64,000 bases of DNA from Sphingomonas sp. BAUL-RG-20F-R05-02 (lineage in GTDB: Bacteria; Pseudomonadota; Alphaproteobacteria; Sphingomonadales; Sphingomonadaceae): the NCBI RefSeq assembly GCF_022662305.1, contig NZ_JAKNQH010000008.1, forward strand, positions 1-64,000, in the 5' to 3' direction. The translations under genes and the position numbers were made by a program. Positions 57,760 to 64,000 of this stretch are shown here, one piece after another. Positions within the stretch are counted from its first letter, which is position 1, and every line of letters starts with the position of its first letter. The notes under the pieces are model-generated. The model searched no databases. It had not been told where the DNA came from and saw nothing but the letters and a program-made list of their open reading frames with translations.

Positions 57760-58166
57760 CCGAGGAACGGCAACCAGCGGAAGCGCGGGCCGGTGCGCGC
57801 GGTAACGATCGTGCCGCGCATCACCGCAACCGGCCACGGCTCCAGCCGTTGCCCCTTGCACGGCCCGGAGATGCAGGCACCGTCCGCAACTTCGAACAGC
57901 GCGCCGTGCCAGCGACAGGCGAGCAAGGTGCCGGTCGAGACCTGGTGCACGATATAATCGTCCGGTGCCGCCGCCAGCGGTACGCCAGCGTGCGGGCACA
58001 GATCGACGTACCCCGTCACCGTATCGCCGGTGCGAACAACCACGCCGTCGAACCTCCCGGCCTTGAACGACAAGCGGAAACCGCGCGCGGCACCATCGGC
58101 GATGTCGGCGAGCGGCCCGAGTTTGATGCCGGGCGGCGTAATGTAGATGCGGGTATCGGTGGCCAT
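57756..58166 (-). CDS. Rieske [2Fe-2S] domain protein
   Basis: A 136-residue single-domain Rieske ferredoxin. The cluster ligands are Cys57 and His59 (VDLCPHAGVPL) and Cys84 and His87 (LACRWHGALFEV), arranged CxH-x24-CxxH. A following CISGPCKGQRLEPWPV is the second loop. No transmembrane helix or other domain is attached, so it should be a soluble electron carrier of the kind that serves ring-hydroxylating dioxygenases or the NirD group. No oxygenase gene is nearby; the partner is unknown. Confidence 0.88.
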   Translation of the reverse strand: MATDTRIYITPPGIKLGPLADIADGAARGFRLSFKAGRFDGVVVRTGDTVTGYVDLCPHAGVPLAAAPDDYIVHQVSTGTLLACRWHGALFEVADGACISGPCKGQRLEPWPVAVMRGTIVTARTGPRFRWLPFLG

Positions 58167-58283
58167 CGCGGCGCCTTATCGAATCAAAAAGCTTTGGATG
58201 CTACCGCCTTCGCGGTTGGGGATCGGGGGAGCTTCGCGAGCATGCAGCAATTTTCGGCATCGGCATTCGGCGGCCAAGGCGCT

Positions 58284-59312
58284 ATGCGCGGGACTATGCA
58301 ACGTCCTGCCCTCTCCGTCGTCATCCCGTGCTATAACGAGGCTGCCTGTCTCGATCAGCTTTACGCGCGCGTCTCCGGCGCGGCGCGGGCGGCGGTGGGT
58401 GAGGATTTCGAGATCCTGTTCATCAACGATGGATCAAAGGACGATAGCTGGCCGGTGATGCAGCGCCTCGCCGCGGCGGACCCGCACCTCGTCGCGATCA
58501 ACCTGTCGCGCAACCACGGCCATCAGCTTGCGCTCACCGCCGGGCTCGACCTGTGCGCGGGCGAGCAGATCCTCATTATCGACGCCGATTTGCAGGACCC
58601 ACCGGAATTGCTTGCCGACATGCGCGCGATGATGACCGCGCAGGACGCCGACGTCGTTTATGCGGTGCGCCGCAAGCGCGCGGGCGAGTCTTTGTTCAAG
58701 AAGGTGACGGCGGCGGCGTTCTACCGGCTGCTCGACCGGGTGACCGACACTGCCATCCCGCTCGATACCGGCGATTTCCGGCTGATGAGCCGGCGCGCGC
58801 TCGACGCGTTCCTGTCGCTCCCCGAACAGGCGCGCTTCATTCGCGGCATGGTTGCATGGGTCGGCTTCCGGCAGGTGCCGTTCGTGTACGACCGGCACGA
58901 GCGGTTCGCCGGTGAGACCAATTACCCGCTCGGCAAGATGATCCGCCTCGCGCTCGACGCGGTAACGGGGTTTTCAACCGCGCCGCTTCGGCTCGCCAGC
59001 CACGCCGGGCTGGTGCTGACCGGGCTGTCGCTGCTGCTGTTCGTCTACATTGCGGTCGGTTTCCTCACCGGCAGCGCGGTGGCGGGCTGGACCTCGACGA
59101 TGCTGGTAGTGGTGCTGCTGGGTGCGGTGCAGATGTTCGTCTTGGGCATGATCGGCGAGTACCTCGGCCGGCTCTACGTCGAATCGAAGCGGCGGCCGTT
59201 GTATCTGGTAGCCGACGTGGCCGGGCCGGTGCAGGGCCGCGCGACGCTGGGCTTCCGCGCCGAGCCGCGCGTGGTACCGGGCGAAGCAGCCGTGGAGACT
59301 GCGGCGGAGTAA
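58284..59312 (+). CDS. GT2 glycosyltransferase, polyprenyl-phosphate type (DPM1/GtrB-like)
   Basis: A 342-residue membrane glycosyltransferase. The GT-A domain (about 8-230) has PALSVVIPCYNEAACL, the nucleotide-binding DGSKDDSWP, NLSRNHGHQLALTAGL and the metal motif IDADLQDPPE. Two C-terminal helices (about 245-310) anchor it, as in bactoprenol glucosyl transferases and ArnC/DPM1. It likely transfers a sugar to undecaprenyl phosphate for surface polysaccharide or glycan modification; the sugar is unknown. ATG 58284 has AAGG close by; ATG 58242 and ATG 58296 are alternatives. Confidence 0.92.
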   Translation: MRGTMQRPALSVVIPCYNEAACLDQLYARVSGAARAAVGEDFEILFINDGSKDDSWPVMQRLAAADPHLVAINLSRNHGHQLALTAGLDLCAGEQILIIDADLQDPPELLADMRAMMTAQDADVVYAVRRKRAGESLFKKVTAAAFYRLLDRVTDTAIPLDTGDFRLMSRRALDAFLSLPEQARFIRGMVAWVGFRQVPFVYDRHERFAGETNYPLGKMIRLALDAVTGFSTAPLRLASHAGLVLTGLSLLLFVYIAVGFLTGSAVAGWTSTMLVVVLLGAVQMFVLGMIGEYLGRLYVESKRRPLYLVADVAGPVQGRATLGFRAEPRVVPGEAAVETAAE

Positions 59313-59345
59313 GCCGCGCCGTCGGCTCCGCGCCCGGATCGACGC

Positions 59346-60014
59346 TCAGCCGGTAACCTTCGCCAGCAACGCCGCCGCTGCCGCCGTCTCGGCCTCCTGC
59401 TTTGACCCGCCCTCGGCCTGCGCCTCCGCAAACCCGCCCAACGTCGCCTTCACGATGAAGCGCGGTGCATGGTGCGGGCCGGAACGGTCTACCACCTCGT
59501 AAGCCGGCGCCTTGCGGTTGTTTGCCGCCGCCCACTCCTGCAACGCCGACTTTGGATGCAGCGGCGCCGCCGTCGCGCGCATCGGCCGGTCGCCCCAAGC
59601 GGTACGGATCGCGCTCCGCGCCGCCTCCAGTCCGACATCGAGGTACAGCGCGCCGATCAGCGCCTCCATCACGTCGCCGAGCACATTGTCGCTGTCCGCC
59701 GCGCCATCGTCGCGCGCCTGTTTGCCGAGCCGCAACTGCGCCGGCACGCCAAGCGCGCGCGCGACGTCGGCGCACGCCGCGCCGGTTACCAGCGTGTTAA
59801 GCCGCCGCGAGAGCGCGCCTTCCGGCTCCTTGGGGTATAGCGCGTACAGCCACTCCGCCATGACGAGGCCGAGCACGCGGTCGCCGAGAAATTCGAGCCG
59901 CTCGTAATTCGCCGCCGCCTGGCTGCCATGCGTCAGCGCGCGCTCGTAACTGGCGAGATCGGCGGGCGCATGACCGAGCGCGCCCGCGATCCAATTCCTA
60001 AGCGCCTTGCTCAA
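59346..60014 (-). CDS. rnc: Ribonuclease III
   Basis: A 222-residue double-strand RNA endonuclease. The catalytic domain has the nuclease signature ERLEFLGDRVLGLVMAEWLY and the second acidic site DVMEALIGALYLDVG. A double-strand RNA-binding domain (about 150-215) contains PKSALQEWAAANN and the C-terminal GSKQEAETAAAAALL. TTG 60014 is the likely start: its bases overlap the lepB stop (TTGA), with GGGGAAGG upstream. The frame opens earlier at 60062, inside lepB. It is cotranscribed with lepB, a common alphaproteobacterial order. Confidence 0.95.
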   Translation of the reverse strand: MSKALRNWIAGALGHAPADLASYERALTHGSQAAANYERLEFLGDRVLGLVMAEWLYALYPKEPEGALSRRLNTLVTGAACADVARALGVPAQLRLGKQARDDGAADSDNVLGDVMEALIGALYLDVGLEAARSAIRTAWGDRPMRATAAPLHPKSALQEWAAANNRKAPAYEVVDRSGPHHAPRFIVKATLGGFAEAQAEGGSKQEAETAAAAALLAKVTG

Positions 60015-60871
60015 AAGCCTTCCCCGATGCGGTTCAGCCGCGCGGCGGTGAACCACGTCCACGGCAGCAGCCAGTTGGCCGAACCATCGGTCGACCAGAA
60101 ACCGACCACCGCCTTGCCCTCGATCCGCTCCATCGGCACGTACCCCATGCCTGAGGCTTCACCCGGCAACGCGTCGGCGGGCGCTGGGAAGCGGCTGTCC
60201 GAACTGTTGTCGCGGTTGTCGCCCATCACGAACACGCGGCCGGCGGGTACGGTGTATAGCTTGGTGTCATCGCGGTCGGGCATCTCGCCCTTGTCGAGCA
60301 CGTTGTAGCTCTTGCCGTCGGGCAGCGTCTCGCGGAACTGCATGTAGCGGCATACCGGCTTGCCCTTGGCGTCGACGCTCTGGAACGGCGTGTCGCAGGC
60401 GTCGGTGCCGTAATTGGGCGACAGCGGCAGGATGAAATCGCCGATCCGTTGCTTCGGCACGGCGACGCCGTTGAGGATCACCTGACCGTACCGCACCTGA
60501 ATGGTGTCGCCGGGCAAGCCGATCACGCGCTTGATAACGTCGACGTCGTCACCCGGCGGCCCGCGGAACACCACCACATCGCCGCGCGCCGGATCGTGCG
60601 GGAAGATACGGCCGGGGATCAGCGGCACGCCCCACGGCAGCGACCAGCGCGAGTAGCCGTAATTCCATTTCGAGATGAACAGGTAATCGCCGATCAGCAG
60701 GCGCGGCATCATCGATTCGCTCGGGATGCTGAACGGCGCGAGGATGAAGCTGCGGAAGATCAGCACGACCACCGCAAGCTTGAGCAGGAAGGTCAGCGTC
60801 TCGCGCGTCTCCGAACGCGGCTCTCCCGCCTTGGTGGTAACGCGGGCGGGTTTTAAATCGGGTTCGGACAT
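60011..60871 (-). CDS. lepB: Signal peptidase I
   Basis: A 286-residue inner-membrane protease that removes signal peptides. A membrane helix (about 24-46) is followed by the catalytic Ser53 in SIPSESMMPRL and the catalytic Lys in DVIKRVIGLPGD. The box SIPSESM and the later VFVMGDNRDNSSDSR are the family signatures. ATG 60871 (MSEPDLKPAR) is chosen; the longest frame starts 36 bases earlier. It is the first gene of the lepB-rnc pair. A second membrane segment, found in E. coli LepB, is missing, as is normal in alphaproteobacteria. Confidence 0.95.
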   Translation of the reverse strand: MSEPDLKPARVTTKAGEPRSETRETLTFLLKLAVVVLIFRSFILAPFSIPSESMMPRLLIGDYLFISKWNYGYSRWSLPWGVPLIPGRIFPHDPARGDVVVFRGPPGDDVDVIKRVIGLPGDTIQVRYGQVILNGVAVPKQRIGDFILPLSPNYGTDACDTPFQSVDAKGKPVCRYMQFRETLPDGKSYNVLDKGEMPDRDDTKLYTVPAGRVFVMGDNRDNSSDSRFPAPADALPGEASGMGYVPMERIEGKAVVGFWSTDGSANWLLPWTWFTAARLNRIGEGF

Positions 60872-60977
60872 TTTCGGGCCTTTGGTCAGGGTGCCACCCC
60901 TCGTCAAGCTGGTGGTTGTAATGTGGCGCGGCTAGGACGATCTGACCATCCCGTCCTAAACCATTTCCGAGGTGCCC

Positions 60978-62468
60978 ATGCCCGCCGACTGGACCGCGAT
61001 CGAACAGCTCCCTGCAACCAAGCTCACCGAGCTTTTCGCCGCCGATGCCGGGCGGCTCGGCAGCCTCAGCCTCGACGTTGCCGGCATCCACTTCGACTGG
61101 TCGAAGACGCACCTCACCAAGGATGCGGTTGCCGCGTTCGAGGCGCTGGCGAAAGCGCAGGATCTGGCCGGCAAGCGCGAGGCGCTGTTCGCGGGCAAGG
61201 TCATCAACACCACCGAAGGCCGTTCGGTCACGCACGTCGCCGAACGCGGCGAGGGCGCGGAGGAGGACGTCGCCAAGGCGCAGGCGCTGCACGCCCGCAT
61301 GCGCGCGCTGATCGACGCGATCGATGCCGAGGCGCTCGGCCCGATCGCGCATATCCTCCACGTCGGCATCGGCGGGTCGGCGCTCGGCCCCGATCTGCTG
61401 GTCGACGCGCTCGGTCGCGAATCGGGCCGCTACGACGTGGCGATCGTCTCCAACGTTGACGGTTCGGCGCTGGAGGAGGTGTTCGCCAAGTTCGATCCGA
61501 CCGCGACGCTGCTGGTGGTCGCCTCCAAGACCTTCACCACCAAGGAAACCATGCTCAACGCCGAAAGCGTGCTGCAATGGATGGCCGAGGGCGGTGTCGA
61601 GGACGTCTACGGTCGCGTCGTCGCGCTGACCGCCTCGCCGGACAAAGCGGTCGAATGGGGCGTGGACGAAACGCGCGTGCTGCCGTTCGCCGACTCGGTT
61701 GGCGGGCGCTACTCGCTATGGTCGTCGATCGGTTTCCCGGCCGCGCTCGCGCTCGGCTGGGACGAGTTCGCAGACCTGCTGGAAGGCGCGGCCGAGATGG
61801 ACCGTCACTTCAAGCAGACCGCGCTTGGCCAGAATGCGCCCGCGCTCGCCGCCTTCGCCGACCTCTACTACGCGCAGGTCCGTCACTGTGAGACGCGCGC
61901 CACGTTCGCCTATGACGAGCGACTGCGGTTGTTGCCGTCGTACCTCCAGCAGCTCGAGATGGAATCGAACGGCAAGGGCGTGACCATCGACGGCCAGCCG
62001 CTCACCCGGCCGAGCGCGCCGATCACCTGGGGCGGCGTCGGCACCGACGCGCAGCATGCGGTGTTCCAGTTGCTCCACCAGGGCACGCACCTCGTGCCGG
62101 TCGAGTTCGTCGCGGTGATCGAGCCGGGCGATACGCTGTCCGAGGATCACCACCGCCAGTTGCTGCTCAATGCGTTTGCGCAGGGTGCCGCGCTGATGGC
62201 GGGGCGCGACAATGCCGACAAGGCGCGCGCCTATTCAGGCGACCGGCCGTCGTCGACGATCCTGCTCGACACGCTCGATGCACGCACGCTCGGCGCGCTG
62301 ATCGCCTTCTACGAACACCGCACGTTCGTCAGCGGCGTGCTGATCGGCATCAACTCGTTCGATCAGTTCGGCGTGGAGCTGGGCAAGGAAATGGCCAAGG
62401 CGGCGGACGCGGGCGGCCAGGAGTTCGATGTCTCCACAACCGACCTCATCAAACGCGCATTCGGATGA
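60978..62468 (+). CDS. pgi: Glucose-6-phosphate isomerase
   Basis: A 496-residue cytoplasmic enzyme that interconverts glucose-6-phosphate and fructose-6-phosphate. Both PGI signatures are seen: DSVGGRYSLWSSIGFPAALALG near 240 and the C-terminal GVLIGINSFDQFGVELGK. The active-site block HILHVGIGGSALGPDL and TKETMLNAESVLQW are present. It lacks the extended N terminus of the long E. coli form and is the standard bacterial length for this group. ATG 60978 with GAGGTGCCC before it is used; GTG 60972 is in frame. It is divergent from lepB. Confidence 0.96.
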   Translation: MPADWTAIEQLPATKLTELFAADAGRLGSLSLDVAGIHFDWSKTHLTKDAVAAFEALAKAQDLAGKREALFAGKVINTTEGRSVTHVAERGEGAEEDVAKAQALHARMRALIDAIDAEALGPIAHILHVGIGGSALGPDLLVDALGRESGRYDVAIVSNVDGSALEEVFAKFDPTATLLVVASKTFTTKETMLNAESVLQWMAEGGVEDVYGRVVALTASPDKAVEWGVDETRVLPFADSVGGRYSLWSSIGFPAALALGWDEFADLLEGAAEMDRHFKQTALGQNAPALAAFADLYYAQVRHCETRATFAYDERLRLLPSYLQQLEMESNGKGVTIDGQPLTRPSAPITWGGVGTDAQHAVFQLLHQGTHLVPVEFVAVIEPGDTLSEDHHRQLLLNAFAQGAALMAGRDNADKARAYSGDRPSSTILLDTLDARTLGALIAFYEHRTFVSGVLIGINSFDQFGVELGKEMAKAADAGGQEFDVSTTDLIKRAFG

Positions 62469-62924
62469 TCCGGTAGGCGGCGGGCTCACCCGGGTCCGCC
62501 GCCTCCTCCTGAACAATGCGTGGCAACACCGGCGCCGCGTGACGCCGGCTTATGCGCCCTGTGGAACCGGCGCGCTGGTGCCGCCGCTGGTGCGGTGCGC
62601 GACCCGCATGTCATCGGTGAAGATCAGCCCGCTATTGATCCGCCAGTCGCCGATCAGCGGATTGCTGGGATCGGGAACGGTCAGATATCCGGGTTAGGGC
62701 GTCTCTTGCGGGGTGTCCCGTGACAGCCGGCAAGCACCAGCAGACCTCACAGAACAAGAGGTGGCGTATCGACCTGATTCTGCCGACCCTTGCAGCGCTG
62801 CGGGGCGCTCCCCAACTTCCGAACATGCGGGCCGTCCGGCCCTCAGCCAAGCGCTTCCATGCAGCAAAGCCGCATTGCGACAAATGCGCTTTCATGGGGT
62901 TCGTGCGCGGTCTAGGAGCGCTGG
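62469..62924. other. Gene-free gap of about 455 bases between pgi and gor
   Basis: Short frames are open on both strands (for example a 71-codon GTG frame at 62720-62935 on the plus strand), but none has a ribosome-binding site, a recognisable domain or a protein-like composition. The only positive signals are the minus-strand fragment at 62550-62693 and the RBS TAGGAG (62913-62918) of the next gene. No clear terminator for pgi was found. Confidence 0.5.
62550..62693 (-). pseudogene. Possible gene fragment before the glutathione reductase gene
   Basis: On the minus strand a 47-codon frame, closed at both ends by TAA (62694-62696 and 62550-62552), encodes GYLTVPDPSNPLIGDWRI and then NSGLIFTDDMRVAHRT. 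It has a protein-like residue mix (DPSNPLIGDW, TDDM) but no start codon or family signature. It may be the decayed end of a gene, or chance in GC-rich DNA. Confidence 0.2.
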
Positions 62925-64000
62925 ATGAGCGATAGTTACGATTATGATCTGTTCGTCATCGGCGCCGGTTCCGGCGGCACCCGTGCCTCGCGCGTCGCCG
63001 CAGCCTATGGCGCCAAGGTCGCTGTGGCGGAGGAATACCGCGTCGGCGGCACCTGCGTCATCCGCGGCTGCGTACCGAAAAAGCTGCTGATCTACGGCGC
63101 GCATTTTGCCGAGGATTTGGCGGACGCACGCCGGTTCGGCTGGAACGTGCCGAGCTGCGATTTCGACTGGAAGGTGCTGACCGACAACGTCTTCGAGGAG
63201 ATCGACCGGATCAACGGTGCGTACACCTCGACGCTGACCAACAACGGCGTGACGATCATCAACGATCGCGCGGTCGTAACCGGCCCCAACAGCCTGCGCC
63301 TAGGTGACGGGCGCGAGGTGACCGCGGCGCGCATTCTGGTCGCCACCGGTGCGACGCCTTCCGTGCCGAAGTGCCCAGGCCACGAACTCGGCATCACCTC
63401 AAACGAGGCGTTCCACCTCGAAGCCATCCCGAAGCGGATCGTCATTGCCGGTGCCGGTTATATCGCCAATGAATTCGCCGGCATCTTCCACCAGTTCGGC
63501 GCGCACGTCACGCTCATCAACCGGACCGACGTCATTTTGCGCGGTTATGACGAGCAGATCCGCGATCGGCTGCTCCAGATTTCGATGATGAAGGGGATCG
63601 ACTTCCGTTTCCACGCCGATTTCCGTGGCATCGAGAAGCAGGCCGACGGCAGCCTGCTGGTGTCGATGACCGGCCACGACCCGATCGAGACCGATTGCGT
63701 GATGTTCGCGACCGGCCGCGACCCCAACACCGAAGGTCTAGGGCTGGAGAGCGCCGGCATCACGGTCGATGCCAAGGGCGCTATCCCGGTCGACGATAGC
63801 GGACAGACCGCGTGTGCGAGCATCTACGCGATTGGCGACGTCACCAATCGCGTACAGCTCACACCCGTGGCGATCCGTGAGGGGCAGGCGTTCGCCGACA
63901 CGCTGTACGGCGGGAAGCCGACGCGGGTCGATTACGACAACATCCCCTCGGCGGTGTTCAGCCATCCCCCGATCGCAAGCGTCGGGCTTACCGAGGGGCA
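62925..64000 (+). CDS. gor: Glutathione-disulfide reductase, N-terminal part (runs off the window)
   Basis: The first 358 codons of a flavoprotein disulfide reductase; the end lies beyond the window. The FAD-binding start YDYDLFVIGAGSGGTRASRVAAAYG is followed by the redox-active pair Cys44-Cys49 in GGTCVIRGCVPKKL, the glutathione reductase form (rather than lipoamide dehydrogenase, which has GGTCLNVGC). The NAD(P) fold is RIVIAGAGYIANEFAGIFHQFGAHVTLINR, with Arg residues suiting NADPH, followed by FATGRDPNTEGLGLE and the second FAD motif IYAIGDVTNRVQLTPVAIREGQAF. ATG 62925 has TAGGAG seven bases upstream. Confidence 0.95.
   Translation, partial: MSDSYDYDLFVIGAGSGGTRASRVAAAYGAKVAVAEEYRVGGTCVIRGCVPKKLLIYGAHFAEDLADARRFGWNVPSCDFDWKVLTDNVFEEIDRINGAYTSTLTNNGVTIINDRAVVTGPNSLRLGDGREVTAARILVATGATPSVPKCPGHELGITSNEAFHLEAIPKRIVIAGAGYIANEFAGIFHQFGAHVTLINRTDVILRGYDEQIRDRLLQISMMKGIDFRFHADFRGIEKQADGSLLVSMTGHDPIETDCVMFATGRDPNTEGLGLESAGITVDAKGAIPVDDSGQTACASIYAIGDVTNRVQLTPVAIREGQAFADTLYGGKPTRVDYDNIPSAVFSHPPIASVGLTEG

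Overview
The window is high-GC chromosomal DNA from an alphaproteobacterium, most likely Sphingomonas or a close sphingomonad. Several features point that way: three large TonB-dependent receptors in 64 kb; a CcrM-type GANTC methyltransferase; a split (three-gene) proton-translocating transhydrogenase behind a tiny aa3-oxidase subunit IV; an SOS mutagenesis cassette imuA-imuB-dnaE2 behind an alphaproteobacterial LexA box (GTTC-N7-GTTC); and a single Rel/SpoT enzyme. Gene density is high and many neighbours overlap by 1-4 bases. No rRNA, tRNA, CRISPR array, transposase, integrase or phage module was seen.

Layout. 1-8.8 kb: the end of an unidentified gene, TonB receptor 1 with a terminator, a convergent OmpR-type two-component pair whose kinase lacks a sensor, an AI-2E family permease, TsaC, arylamine N-acetyltransferase, a GntR regulator and a nitroreductase. 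8.8-14 kb: a POT peptide transporter, then the coupled string glmM-DUF1272-thiD(VOC fusion)-rnhB. 14-17.7 kb: a secreted unknown, ccrM with a GANTC cluster in front, folP and a Rap1a/Tai-like protein. 17.7-24 kb: an orphan NtrC-type regulator, divergent from coxIV-pntAa-PH domain protein-pntAb-pntB, then a receiver-like/winged-helix protein. 24-35 kb: TonB receptor 2, a LysR relic, ung, purD and xseA with overlapping divergent start codons, DUF2093, an M23 lipoprotein, and TonB receptor 3 behind a structured leader. 35-44 kb: clpB, a gene-poor 650-base gap, purE-purK, an FAH-family protein, periplasmic trehalase, an ACT-domain protein, and an SMR (Gdx-like) exporter behind a guanidine-II-like leader. 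44-50 kb: the dnaE2-imuB-imuA SOS cassette. 50-54 kb: branched-chain 2-oxoacid dehydrogenase E1 alpha, E1 beta and E2. 54-64 kb: a small membrane protein, an SDR, rel/spoT, a secreted unknown, a Rieske protein, a GT2 glycosyltransferase, rnc-lepB, pgi, and the start of a glutathione reductase gene that runs off the window.

Most genes are housekeeping: nucleotide, folate, thiamine and cell-wall precursor synthesis, redox balance, DNA repair and protein quality control. No obviously new multi-gene system such as defence, secretion or secondary metabolism is visible. The unusual material is local: the two candidate RNA leaders (31.9 and 43.6 kb), the ThiD-VOC fusion, the PH-domain gene inside the transhydrogenase operon, the 170-residue insert in ImuB, the sensorless kinase, the pseudo-receiver regulator, and gene relics in the gaps.
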